A stretch of DNA of 64,000 nt, taken from assembly GCA_037127255.1 (NCBI GenBank), contig JBANSL010000010.1, positions 29,034,620-29,098,619 of the forward strand, read 5' to 3'. The DNA comes from Persicaria tinctoria. Lineage: Eukaryota; Streptophyta; Magnoliopsida; Caryophyllales; Polygonaceae. The notes under the pieces are model-generated. The model was not told where the DNA came from. It searched no databases and saw only the letters and a program-made list of their open reading frames with translations. Numbering within the stretch: position 1 is the stretch's first letter; every line of letters begins with the position of its first letter. Of the stretch, positions 10,861 through 22,248 are shown piece by piece. Position numbers and translations under genes: made by a program.

Positions 10861-12360
10861 GAAACCCAAATATAGTTAAATATCCCACAAATAAGATCTT
10901 CATGCTATAATTCCATCAAAAGCAATATCACAAAGTAGAACCCATGAATAAGAGAACAACATCCTAGCAAGTATATAAGGGATCAAGTAACCCGTATGCT
11001 TATCCATCCAACATTACAAGAAAAATGTGTTTCTCTCGCTCTCCTGTGTTTGGGCTTTTAAGAACAACTCTCAACTCATTCATTATACAAAAAGCTACAT
11101 AAGTATTGACATTTATATCACAAATTCTCCACTAGATACGTCAAACCATATAAGCAACATCCAGAGGTCTTTCACTCAATGGAAGAATTCAAAGAAGGCT
11201 CCATTAATTCAGTGGGGTTGTAATGGGGCTTGGTAGGAAAATAACGGTAAGAAATTATTTTGGCTATGTGGTGCTTTCAAATCCTGGAACCAAGATTCCT
11301 AAAATTTTCAACATACATCAAAACAACTCAAAAGTAGACAACCTTCCATGATGACTAAAGCACAACTCTCTTAACTAACATTTTAGCCAACTTTCACGTA
11401 TAAAATGAACTAAGGCTCTTTATTTGCAAGATGAGTTACCTTATTTTACGCTATTCCTCTTTCTATCCTTTTTTCCCTTTCTTTCTTTTTCAATTTTTTT
11501 CTTTTTTCTTTTACTGTTTTTCTTATCTTTTCTTTAGACCCACTATGAGGTACAATGTGAGAAAAATAAGCATATAACATTACATCTTTTCTCAAAGCAC
11601 TCGACATTGAGGCATAAGCTACTACCTTCTTTTTTCTCTCCAAATGAATCACCATAACCACCTCTAGTCCTAATTCCCAGAGGGCTTATGCTTATTATCG
11701 GCTATGGATATAATATATTTTGTGGAGTTATCAAAGAAAAGGCTAAGGTTCAAAATTGGCTTCAAGTAGAGGTATAATGTAGGGTAGATATGGATAAATA
11801 TGGCTAAAGGTGCTTCTATCATATGAAACTTACAAGCAATGGACATGTATATAATTGGCCTAAAAAATAGAAACCAAACCATATCAATACTGAGAGGTAA
11901 TTGCATAAGATGAGTAAATCACACAACAAAAGCAGAGGGAATATAAGTATAATCCATATAAGCCTAAAAATTGTCACTACGACAATTATTTGTTGGATTT
12001 CAGTCAGGCCTAGGAACTTAGATCATACATACTCAATTAAATTCTCTAATCATTCTCCAACAAAAAAAACGCATTTTAATTCCTGACATAATTAAGAAAT
12101 TCAATCGAATCAGGGTATATATGTGTTAAAGCTCATAAAAATGATTTAGAAAACAAACTAAAGTAAGATGGGTATTTTGAATGACACCTGCAATGAATGA
12201 TATTTTAAGATTTTTGACATTTTTCAATTTTTCTGGAATTTTTGACATTTTCTTATTTTTTTTCTTTGACTTTCTAATGTGTAATAAAGTGTTGAAAATA
12301 AACATGAAGTGTATGTGTAAAACGTTGAAATATGTTATAACTAAATGCACTGAATCCATC
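10861..12360 (-). other. Conserved non-coding 3' domain of element E
   Basis: No coding frame is present, yet long blocks match the same position in elements B (22247-23329), C (58151-59332) and D (62516-64000). Examples are GGGGTTGTAATGGGGCTTGG (11212-11233), TTTTGTGGAG and AAATTGGCTTCAAG with GTAGATATGGATAAATATGG (11715-11810), ATCATACATACTCAATTAAA (12022-12041), and a T-rich block containing TTTGACATTTTT (12215-12260). Confidence 0.75.
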
Positions 12361-12400
12361 TCCCACACTTAAACCTTTCATTGCCCTGAATGAAACATTA
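12361..12400 (-). repeat. Second, internal polypurine-tract-like module of element E
   Basis: On the minus strand it reads AGGGCAATGAAAGG followed by TTTAAGTGTGGGA. It repeats the LTR-adjacent module 1.54 kb upstream of that module. Equivalent internal copies occur in elements B and C. Confidence 0.7.
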
Positions 12401-13889
12401 AAGACAACAAAATTAAACAAGAAAATATAGGTGTGAGAAAAGAAAACTTACTAGATTGCTCATTGTGGTGGTGGTGGATACCGATGGATTTATCTTCTTC
12501 GGAACAAGCCGTTAGAATTGTTCAAGCTTTTCATATGGGCTTCCTAGTGGGTTATAATGGGTAGGAAATGTTGATCGTAGCCATCTACACGCCATCTTAT
12601 CCCATCGATCTTTTGTCTCATTACCACCTCGTTTACCTCGACGCTTCCAATCTTGTGGCCAAGGGACTTGATAATGTGGCTATGGAATCTTTCAATGTAT
12701 AATGTTGTGATGGGAAGATGGAATCGCCTTAATGGAAGGAGCTAGTTCTCCAATGTTTGAGTATGTGTCATCTGATACTCTGTGTAAGGAACCTGCTCCA
12801 ACGTTCATGTAAGCTTTGTGCAATCCATCTTCTGAGGTGCTTGTCCCTCCAGACTCCTAATAAGTGGGCTCCCATTTGCTGTATATAAGCATCATAATCC
12901 ATTTTGAAGTGAAATGCATGATCCTCAAGGACATCAACCGCTGACACCTCGAGGGTAGTTGCGACATTTCCAACAGGGGTATGGTTAGGATCATTATTTG
13001 GGATATAATGATACGCTAATGTGGGTCATGTAGGGAGGCTTTCCCCCACACTTGAATTCGTCATTAGTTTTGAGCTACGACCACCTTTCCTTGCGTATTT
13101 AGCCTGCACATTCTCAAAAAAACCTAAAGTGTCTAAATTATCTGGTATAACCATGTTTGGAACCTTAGATATGATTCAAAATAGATAAGAAAAGACAAAT
13201 TTGGAGCAATCCCACAAAAACTTCTAGTGAAAATTCAAAAGAAACAAACTACAGTAGAATGTGCGGGCGCCGAAGAAAACTTCCACTCTTCACCTTCTTT
13301 CCTATAATCATATTTTTGCTTCGAATTTGACCTGTTGTATGCTCTAAAATCTTAAGAGAGACTAGGTTAAGGTGGACTCAAGTGGGGTGAATTGTATATA
13401 CAAAAGATTAAAAGATAGAATTTGAAAAAAGAGATGGAAGGTAATGTAAATATGATCAATCATCGAAGAAATCAGAAAATTCAGAGGTAAAAAGATAGAA
13501 TTTGAAGTCCCTGATAAAAAACCCAGAAGTTAGTCCGAGTTTAGATCGGATTTTTAAAGCAAATTCGATTGATTTTGCGATTCTGGGTTTATCGGCGGTC
13601 GTCGGTGGTTATGCGGCGGGTGCCGATCGCCTGGACTTGCATCGACAAGCACAACTATATACGGGATAAGCCGTAAGATGGCCCGATCATCGACAATCAA
13701 GACTCAAATTCAAGAACGGAATCAAGAACAATACAAGACTCGATCATGACTCAAGATTGACGCCAAAAATGCAATGATGTGCAAATGTAAAGACTAGAAA
13801 TACTCTAAATATGCAAGAACAAGACACGATAGATTGGTGAAACGATCTATATAGAACAAGATGAAGACCCTAGGCTCCCGTAGGAGGTA
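12401..13889 (-). pseudogene. Element E internal region with ORF relic
   Basis: This occupies the place where elements B and C carry their ORF-1-like gene. On the minus strand between about 13110 and 12580 a broken frame reads KYARKGGRSSKLMTNSS and then, after a stop, VEVSAVDVLEDHAFHFK-like sequence. I do not recognise a domain. A pair of CpG-rich words lies at 13596-13632 (CGGCGGTCGTCGG and GGCGGGTGCCG). The right end carries the left target duplication of the solo LTR that interrupts the element. Confidence 0.4.
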
Positions 13890-14280
13890 AGAACTGTTGT
13901 GAGCTGAATCTGCCATGTTTTACAGTAACTTTTATATCGATTTCTGCATACATTGCATGCATTTGGGTTAGAATAATACAGAATCTATGTAGTTTACACT
14001 TATTTGCAATATATGGAGGTCTACACAAGTTTTTGTTATATTTCGTAGAAATCGGACGCACTTTGGAGCTTGAAGGAAAGTCATGAAGAGGCTAAAAATG
14101 GTGTAGCTGGAGAAAACGCCATTTTTCACCATTCTTCGTTTTGAATCAAGCTTTGATGTCTTCATGAGAGTTGTAGCCCTTGGAAAGAGCTTTCCAACGC
14201 ATGGTCATATGCGTCAATCCGACGAACGAGGACTCGGGAAAGTGCGTTTCAAGAACAGAGCAGAAACCTGAGAGAACTCT

Positions 14281-14655
14281 ACTCGATCTCGAGTACATCT
14301 ACTCGATCTCGAAAAGGCTGTCCGAGCACACCTGGTCGAGCAGAGCTGATCGAGGACACGGAGTCAGAGGCAACCCGACTCCCGGAACCCTAACTCGATC
14401 TCGAGTACCACTAGTCGAGATCGACCATACTTCGACGCCATGTCCGGAGTCGACGAGCTGTGCCAAGTCGAGAAGCCAGAAACGGAGAAGCCGAGCACCA
14501 CCTCTACTCGATCTCGAGGAGGCTTAGTCGAGATCGAGGAGCCAGGAGCCAAGATCCGAGACTTGTCGAGCAGAGCTACCCGACCAAGCCAGTCAGCCCT
14601 AGTCGACGACCACCGTACTCGATCTTGAGGAGCTCTAGTCGAGATCGAGGAGAGC
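14281..14655 (+). repeat. Array of TCGATCTCGA words, upstream of the TATA box
   Basis: Eight near-palindromic words lie at about 14281, 14299, 14392, 14411, 14504, 14527, 14612 and 14635. They occur as pairs with a short gap. In three pairs the second word is the inverse (CTCGATCTCGAG then GTCGAGATCGAG), so each pair can form a hairpin. Confidence 0.9.
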
Positions 14656-14920
14656 CGTGTCCGAAACCGCGTGACGCGCTTTGGCTGTCCGTGTCGAGCT
14701 GGGAGTCCTTGGGGCCGAAGGAAGCCAAGTCTATCCGAAATCCATCAAGTTCTATCTATGGAAGACAAGATCTATCACCATGAGAAGACTTACCTATTTA
14801 GATTTGATTTCCCTTTTAGATTTAATTCATTAATTATTTTTATTTATCTTTTAAAGTCTTAGATATAATTTTAGATATAGATAGATATCTTCTATCCTTG
14901 AATAGCAAGGAATAGAAGGC

Positions 14921-14930
14921 TATAAATAAA
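14921..14930 (+). promoter_or_regulatory. LTR TATA box
   Basis: TATAAATAAA is followed by a C/G-rich CCCTAGGGGCTGG. The same box is conserved at 50331-50340 on the minus strand in the other TCGA-family solo LTR, which supports it as the LTR promoter. Confidence 0.6.
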
Positions 14931-15569
14931 GCCCTAGGGGCTGGTTTTTCATCATTCAATTTCAGTCAGAGACAAGTAGTTCCACAGAGAAGTTTTAGGA
15001 AGTTCAAATGTTTTAGGGTTTTGGCATTCTGCGAAAGTTGATTGTCGGGATTGTAAAGGCTTTGAATATAGTTTAATGCAAGTTTCTTTTCATCAATCAA
15101 GATCTGCGATTGCGATGAGGCGTGAGTAGTCCACCCCCTTCTGGGGCTGGGGTGAGCCCGACGGTGGCCATGTAAAGTGATGCGGTAAAGGTCAGATCTT
15201 GTTATGCCATTCGTCTTCTATCCCTATGAGCATGATTCTTTTGCGAGAGTTGAAGGTGATTCTTGTTTGTGTTATTGAAGCGAAAGTGATCTTAATACAA
15301 CTTGGATTAATTATGTGAAAAGGGTTAGTAACAATTAGGGTTTATGCGAAAGCCTCTATATGCCTATTTGTTAGTAACGAAAGTTATTTTGATGGAAAGC
15401 ATGATCTTTTATGCCTTTATGTGTTACTTTGCATGGTTATCGTTGTGGCGTTGATACCCTGCCTTTGGAAGTCTTTCATATATTGAGTTTATTTCTGTCG
15501 AAATCTGAAATCTGTGTTCGAATCTGGAATTTACAATTTTCTGAGTTTTAGTCGAGACAGAGGAGAGGC

Positions 15570-15812
15570 TTGTCGAGATCGAGTAGACCTTAGTCGATCT
15601 CGAGTTGGCTCTTGTCTACGTCGAGTTGAGTTTCCGTTTCTGTTTTCGATTATGCAATTTCTGTTTTTACTATTTCTAGTCGATCTCGAGTAGCATCTTG
15701 TCGAGATTGAGTACTGTGTTGTCTGAGTCGAGTTTCTGTCGTCGATTCTCAGTTTCTGTCTTTTGCTGCTGTTAGTCGATCTCGAGTTGCACCTAGTCGA
15801 GATCGAGTTAGC
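15570..15812 (+). repeat. Second array of TCGATCTCGA words, downstream part of the LTR
   Basis: Six words lie at about 15573, 15591, 15678, 15699, 15773 and 15795, as three inverted pairs (for example GTCGAGATCGAG then GTCGATCTCGAG). The arrangement mirrors the upstream array, with the promoter and leader between the two. Confidence 0.9.
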
Positions 15813-16148
15813 TTCTGTCTTTACTTTATTTCTTGCTTTCGTTTGCTATTTCTGTCTTTCCTTCTTTGTTTCTGTGTTTCTGTCTTTTCTGTTGCTTTTC
15901 TGTGAGATTTACAGCTGCCTAGGATCCGCTGACACGCTTCCTCGTGGATTCGATCATGACTTTCTCTTACTACATTGGAGGAGTCTTGTAATTATTTGCG
16001 TGGGCCTAAATCTGGTTTGATCTATTTTGTTATATTTCATACTTGATTTCCTCCTCACAACAAGAACCAACACCAATGACTATATAACCCGCCTCTACAA
16101 CCCTACACAACCAAGCGAACAACTTGGAGGCACATGTAGGGAGCTCGT

Positions 16149-16874
16149 GGATACCGGGGATTACCAAACCTTCGCGAGATTTACAAACACAAGGTAAACC
16201 AAGCGGAAACAATACCAATTTGCAATTGATGAGCTTAGCTACGAATCGACTGACTTTATCTCAATTGTGTTTCACACAAACTGATTTTTCATTCAATGGA
16301 AGCGTGAGGTTCTACAATGACTAGATGTGTGTTTTCATACCCTAGGGCTGATATTTGGAAGAAAATAACAATAAAAAGAATAATTAAAATAAATTCCTAA
16401 AATTACCTAAAATAACTTAAGTAAAGAAAGTTACTAAAAATAGCAAAAAGAGGTTCAACACTTAGGCAATTTCGGCCAAGCCAAAGAACTAAGGAGAATC
16501 GGCCACTTCAATGGATACCGAGGATTACCAAACCTTCGCAAGATTTACAAACACAAGGTAAACCAAGCGGAAACAATACCAATTTGCAATTGATGAGCTT
16601 AGCTATGAATCGACTGACTTTATCTCAATTGTGTTTCACACAAACTGATTTTTCATTCAATGGAAGCGTGAGGTTCTACAATGACTAGATGTGTGTTTTC
16701 ATACCCAGGGCTGATATTTGGAAGAAAATAACAATAAAAAGAATAATTAAAATAAATTCCTAAAATTACCTAAAATAACTTAAGTAAAGAAAGTTACTAA
16801 AAATAGCAAAAAGAGGTTCAACACTTAGGCAATTTCGGCCAAGCCTAAGAACTAAGGAGAATCGGCCACTTCAA
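16149..16874. repeat. Tandem duplication, 364 + 362 bp
   Basis: Copies 16149-16512 and 16513-16874 both start GGATACCG.GGATTACC and end GGCCACTTCAA. They differ at only a few positions (a 2-bp indel in CCCTAGGGC versus CCCAGGGC, plus single changes). It is a young duplication within the decayed interior of element E. Confidence 0.95.
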
Positions 16875-17956
16875 GTGTTGAATATAAATATGTCTTCGTT
16901 GGCTCCTCTTGAAGTTGAACCGAGCTTGAGAACAAAGCATGACTCACGAACATGAAAGAATCTCGTTGAAGCTTCTTAGCACGAGCTCGAGTCATAGGTC
17001 CATCCCCAAGTATGATAAGCGTATCCAGAGGTGTCTTGGGTGCTGATCCTCTAGTTTCTCATTTTTCTTCGTCTTCTCCTTCATTCTTCCTCCGAAGCTT
17101 TCTTGAGATGCGTTGTTAGCTCGACACACTTTCGAAATAACACCTCTATCCTCAGCATGCAATCTATTCTAAATGCAAGACATAAATAAACACGCTTAGC
17201 AAAAATTAAAGGGATGATATGCATGGGAACTTATCTTAGGTTGCCTCCCAAGAAGCATCTTTTTTTTATCTTCTAAGACTCGACAATTTATTTTTGTTGC
17301 GCTTTCCTCTTCAAGATTTTCTTGCAGACATTGTCAATGCTTGTAGGGGTAATCAAACTCTCATGCCCACCCATGGGTTGAGTGCACACTAGGGTTAGGG
17401 AAATTGGTATTCAAAGATATATGATATGAGCTCCTTAACCTATCCCTTATTGTGAGCTTGATCTTTCCCCGAGTGTATGTAGTACCACCAACACAGTTCC
17501 ACTGATGGTTTATTGAAGTAGTGGCTCCAGGGGACTTCATATTCACCAATTTCCTCTAAGGTGTGGACTTTAATCATTTCTTTCCCGAGAGTCACATAAA
17601 TCGACCCCGAACTCGGCCTCTCAATAGGTGCGATAGTAGTGACATTGGTTAATGTAGGAGCCAAAATACATGAATCCTCACGCTTGCAATCATGCGAATC
17701 CACGATGGTAGGCATCGGGCTTACCTCTTCACCTTCAGTTACTTCTTTATCAGCCGCATTTAGTTGTGGTTGCGTGTCATTCTTGGATGAGAGGAGGCTT
17801 TAAATTGATATCGGTGCTTGGGGTTTTTTTAACCGAATTCATATTCATAGATGTCTTATGCGCTCATTCCTTCTTCGGCCAAATCACTTATAAGTTTCCA
17901 AAGCCCTGATGGTCCTGGTTCACACAAGCCTTCCTCATTCGTAATTATAAGGTCTT
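16875..17956 (-). other. Element E interior upstream of the ORF-1 position
   Basis: It contains GGTTGCCTCCCAAGAAGCAT at 17240-17259, matching GGTTGCCTCCTAAGAAGTGC at 25609-25628 in element B, where it lies just downstream of gag-protease. A 91-codon frame on the minus strand (17440-17715; YVTLGKEMIKVHTLEEIGEY) would be the tail of the polyprotein, but no protease or reverse-transcriptase motif is visible. The region stops at the LTR of element F. Confidence 0.45.
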
Positions 17957-19168
17957 TGATAAATCATATTTTAGATAGGCATTATAGGTAGTTGTTATTG
18001 CAATTAGAGTAGAATATGTCATGTTTATTTAGTAGTTCACATCATTAATATTTTATCTTGCAACTGTAGAATCTACACTCTTTTTGTACTTATTCGCATA
18101 TTTACGTTCCGATGATTGGAAGGATGCATTTATGGCTTTGGTAAGGATGAGTATGGAAAGTTAGGAACATGAGGAAACCATTGGAGAAGGCAAGAAGAGG
18201 CGTAGGAAGACACTTAGCTTGGATGAAGGAGAAATCAGTCAAAGAACACGCTACTTTTGGTCACGCCGCCCGCCGCCTAAAGCACGACACCCACCGTCCG
18301 CGCGGATGCGGAATTGTGAAATCTATCTTTGGACAACTAATTAGGTTTTAGATTTTTAATATGTTTGCCGACTTGTAGCCTATTATTGGAGATTATTGGA
18401 GTTTGTTTTGAGACCTAGAAGGAGAAACTCCAATGAAGATATTGAGAGGAAAAACTCCCATGAGGAACTAAACCTCTTCCGTTTCGCTAGCAATTCGGAG
18501 ACATGGTTATTTGATTTTGAGACTTGATTTCTATTTATTCTATGTTTGATTTATTCAATATCTTTGTTCTTCATTGATTGATTGCATGTATTCCCTCTTG
18601 ATTGACCTCCTTGACGGAATTTGCTTTCTTGCTAAATGTTTGATTATCTCTTGCAAGTTAATTCAATCAGTAGCACAACATAGCCAATCAATCCCTTGAA
18701 AGCATCGATTGGGTGTGTAGGGGATATTGAAAATTCTATTGTATCAATTGCATCGATTAGGGTTAGAGAGTTGCGCCTCTATATTTAGTTGTTTATGTTA
18801 TTGGCATTATTAAATTGCTTAGGGTTGGAGTAATCCGCTATTAGATGAATCAAACAAGGAAAGGTAGGATAGAGTCAAGGATTGAAGACATAACCATTGT
18901 TGATGAATTGTAGGGGAAACTATCTCATCAATATCAATTATCACAAATTCACCATTGCTACTTTTGCCTTATTCAATTGTCTTTTCGTTCAATGACTCTT
19001 TGATCTTATAACCTCTAATAGCAATTTGATAGACAAGAAATGTATTCTCTATATGGGATCGACCCCTTAAAATTCCACTATACTAGTTACTAGTTTGCTA
19101 GTTGAGTTGTTGGTGTGGGTTATTCTTTTTGGTGTTGTAGAAAGGTAACAACATTCTACACCACACCA
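17957..19168 (+). mobile_element. 5' LTR of element F (Athila/Tat-like Gypsy), 1212 bp
   Basis: It starts TGATAAATCATATTTTAG and ends ACACCACACCA directly before a primer-binding site, and closely matches the LTR of element D (61271-62471) along its length. A pair of CpG-rich words lies at 18261-18300 (CGCCGCCCGCCGCC and CGACACCCACCGTCC), about 300 bp from the LTR start. Near the 3' end ATGGGATCGACCCC (19056-19069) is the usual sequence close to the end of such LTRs. Confidence 0.85.
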
Positions 19169-19173
19169 AATTT

Positions 19174-19190
19174 TAGCGCCGCTGCCGGGG
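19174..19190 (+). promoter_or_regulatory. Primer-binding site, tRNA-Asp type, decayed
   Basis: TAGCGCCGCTGCCGGGG lies 5 bp after the LTR end. It differs at two positions from TGGCGCCGTTGCCGGGG, the tRNA-Asp-complementary site known from Athila and related plant elements. It fixes the orientation of element F. Confidence 0.8.
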
Positions 19191-19305
19191 AGATAAATTT
19201 ATTTCTTTTGTTTATTTTATTGCTATCTTTAGTGATTCACCTTGGTGGATTGCTCTTTGGCTACTAATCAATCTTTGTTAGGTCTTTTTGAAAGGTTAGG
19301 CATAG

Positions 19306-20392
19306 ATGTCTGAACCTGCTGAGTCCCTTCTCAAGAGGAGATTGAGAGACTTAAGGGAACCTAATCTGAATTCGCAAAACCTTGCGATTACATTACCAGA
19401 ACTCTATGAAGGCTCCAAATTGGGATATAAAGCTGATTGGTTATTGATTCTTCTAGTTTTTCATCAGATGATTAGAGATGAGCCTAATAAGCATCTTACC
19501 GAATTTGTTAGTGTATATGACGGACTCAGACCTCAAGGATTTACTGATGATCAGCTCATGTTGAGGTTGTTTCCGTTCCCCTTAAAAGACGCAACGATTG
19601 ATTGGCTACATTGTCTGCCTACAGGAAGTATTACTACTTGGTTGGAATTGATGAAGTACTTTCTTGTCACACGTCTAAGCAAGCTAAAGAAGCAATTGAC
19701 TAACATAGAATAACTCCCCAGGGAGAGCCTCTATGACTACCTTGAGGGATTTAGGCGACTCAAGGCAAGTTGCCCACAACATGGATTTCTTGAAGAGGAC
19801 TTGATTCTCTATGTTTACGAGGGGTTGCTTGATCATGAGATCACTGTCATCAACGCTACTAGTGGAGGTGATATTCTGGATAAGACACCGAAATAAGGTA
19901 TGAAAATCTTCGATGGATTAGCAAATTCGACTCAGCAGTATAAGAAGTTTTATGGATTTGGAGATCCTTTTGTATCAAATGATCCTATGAAGGGATGTGA
20001 GGAGAAAGTTGTGAAATTGACGGAGGGTGTGATGAAAGTGGCTACTCAAATGGCAACATCTAATGCTCAAGGAAGGCAAGAAGCACAAGAATCACGTCAT
20101 ACAAGCTCTGAAATTCTCAAGGGAGGTCCTTTTAGAGATTTGATAATAACGGTAAGAAATCAAGGAGAGCTCATTAACAAATGGCTCAAGAGTTGCAAGA
20201 ACTCAAATTGAGAAATTGGAGAAAGGATTTGTTCGGAGATTAACAACTCAATGGCTATGGTTCTTGGATGTACAACAGTAAAATTTTCCAATGAAGATTT
20301 AGAAGTAAGGTCAAAGGAGATGATGGCCATGGGTGATGAAACTTATGGTATTTCGGAAAGCATAACACCGCTTGACGACGCCCACCGCTCTT
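19306..20392 (+). pseudogene. gag of element F, broken
   Basis: The gag polyprotein of an Athila/Tat-like Gypsy element forms the particle that packages element RNA. Translation from the ATG at 19306 gives a Retrotrans_gag-type core: FPLKDATIDWLHCLPTGS followed by ITTWLELMKYF, then after an in-frame stop at 19711-19713 the expected ESLYDYLEGFRRL and later DHEITVINATSGGDILDK. A second stop occurs at 19894-19896, then the frame runs to 20211. The reading frame is therefore closed by at least three nonsense codons. The protein ends where an unrelated LTR begins at 20393, so protease and polymerase are missing. The two residues usually most conserved here, the tryptophans of DWL and TTW, are present. 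Confidence 0.8.
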
Positions 20393-20896
20393 TGTTGTGA
20401 TCCTAATTTGCCATGTATTACATTTACTTTTATATCGATTTCTGCATGCATTTCATGTCATTGGGTTAGAATTATAGAGAATCTGTGTAGTTTATGCTTA
20501 TTTGCCAAATTATGGAGTCTACACTAGTTTTTGTTTAATTTCGCAGAAATTGAGGCATTTTACAACAGATCGGAGAAAGAAGGAAATCATGGAATAGCTC
20601 GAGGTCCAGTACAAGAAGTCCAAGGTCATGTAGCAGCTGAACCAGGCCATATCGAGCAGAAGAGAAGAAAGGAGGCACTCGATAAGGACTAGTCGATATC
20701 AACCACTGTGGTCAATCTCGAGTACTTTGGTCGAATTCCACCCAGTCGAGCAAGAGACGAGCATCAATCCACTAAAAGAGCACAGAGTCTTCGACGTTGA
20801 GTAGATTACTCGATGTCGAGTACCCGTCGAGTGCACCATTTAACCCGAGCTCGAGTCCGAATCCGAGGAGAACACAACTACTCGACGTCGAGTACT
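20393..20896 (+). mobile_element. TCGA-family LTR fragment, 5' part
   Basis: It starts TGTTGTGATCC and follows the same course as the first 400 bp of the solo LTR at 13895 (shared TTGCCATGT, TTTTATATCGATTTCTGCAT and ATCTGTGTAGTTTATGCTTA). TCGA words occur at 20693-20745, 20790-20822 and 20879-20893. It interrupts element F gag and is cut at 20896 by the 3' LTR of element B. The remainder of the LTR is not found beyond element B. Confidence 0.8.
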
Positions 20897-22207
20897 TGAT
20901 GCGGGACGAATGTCGTTGGCAATTTTGCCCTTCCCAAACTAGTGATAAAAATCCAAACTTAAACACACAAGCAATAGATTAGGCAATCAATCAATTGATA
21001 AACCAAATAACTACTAGTATAGCAAGAAAGTCCGGTGTCGAACCCACAGGGAGAAGCGATTTCCTATTCAATAACTCTAGACAAGACTCTTTAAAACAAA
21101 AGCAATAACCTTTAGAAAAATAGAAAATATAAAAGTAAACAGATTGCAAATCACAAAGAAAATTGTTATCAAGATAGAAATAACATTTCACCTATAATTC
21201 TCTGACAATTGTTGGAATTCATGGTCCTCAGATTGATTTATCAATTGTTCATATTCTTCGGTCTACTTGACTAAAGTTGAGAGATCCGCAGAGATTCACT
21301 CATCTTATTCAATATCACTAAAGAATAGAATTAAGAGCTCAAGTAATCAAGACCAATTGGCACATTGACTCTATTCAATCAAGACTAATAGGTGCATACC
21401 GAACTCAATCTCAATCAAATATCATCAACATAGATAAACTGAAATCATCCACTACAAAGATAAAGAGACATCATTATCATCAATACCTTTGTTTGCTATC
21501 AAGAAAACAACAACGAATTCATAGCTAGATATGCAATTCCTAACATGTTGATCAGACATAGAAATGAACACAAATATAAATTAAGCACAAGATGATAACT
21601 AAGAACATGAATAATCAAATAAACTCAAATCCTCACAATCCAAACAACCATGTCTTCGAATCACAGGCGAAACTATGAGTTTAGCACCTCATAGGCCAAT
21701 TCCCTCTCTTTCTAATGGCGTTCATAGTTTCACACAATAGCCACACTCACCGGCTGAATAAACTGAAAACATCCTAAATAAGGTCCACAAGGGTCGGCAA
21801 AACCCTAGAGGAAAATAATAGAAATAATATAAATCAATTATCTTCGGATCCAAAACCGCGTATTCGGGATCTGGAGTAACGGGGGGCGTCGTGGAAATGG
21901 CAGCGGGCGCCATCTCTGCATTGCTCGTTGTTCCTCATTTTCCTTCAACGGATTCCAATGTCGTGCCTCCTTGCTCCTCCTTAGCTCTTCCTCAGCTCCT
22001 ATGTGCTCCAAAATATGCTTTTTAAGCTCTTTCCATAGTCCATCGAAGGTTAGAATGTAATTCTGCAGAATAAACACTGAAAACCCATAGATTCCAAACT
22101 CGAATACTTCACAAGTAATAAACGGAACTAGACTCAAAACATAGGAAACCCAATTCCTAAAAGCAATAAGAAACACCTATAATGCCTATATGAAAAATGC
22201 ATTATCA
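20897..22207 (-). mobile_element. 3' LTR of element B, 1311 bp
   Basis: On the minus strand it begins TGATAATGCA at 22207, directly after a polypurine tract, and ends CGTCCCGCATCA at 20897. A pair of CpG-rich words lies at 21879-21914 (GGGGGGCGTCGTGG and GCAGCGGGCGCC), about 300 bp from the LTR start. The typical near-end phrase CCCTGTGGGTTCGACACC lies at 21031-21048 (complement). The flank after the LTR is GTACT (20892-20896), inside the TCGA-family LTR. Confidence 0.85.
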
Positions 22208-22248
22208 AATCCCCCCACACTTAACTCTTGCTTGTCCTCAAGCAGCCA
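22208..22248 (-). promoter_or_regulatory. Polypurine-tract module of element B
   Basis: On the minus strand it reads GAGGACAAGCAAGAG, TTAAGTGTGGGGGG and ATT before the LTR start. This is the standard plus-strand primer of Athila/Tat-like elements. Confidence 0.85.

Larger units (their letters stand above)
13895..16062 (+). mobile_element. Solo LTR of the TCGA-word Gypsy family, 2168 bp
   Basis: It starts TGTTGTGAGC and ends CTCACAACA, and is flanked by a perfect 5-bp duplication AGAAC (13890-13894 and 16063-16067), so it is a complete solo LTR left by LTR-LTR recombination. It has a TATA box at 14921-14930 (TATAAATAAA) and a leader in which GCGATGAGGCGTGAGTAGTC (15112-15131) is conserved with the solo LTR at 38141-51311. 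The 3' end carries CTGACACGCTTCCTCGTGG and TCTTGTAATTATTTGCGTGG. It sits inside element E; sequence on both sides continues as that element. Confidence 0.9.

Noticed and set aside
20797..20982. Short frames across the TCGA words
   Set aside because: They only reflect the palindromic words, which read as VEY/LLDVEY-like repeats in both directions.
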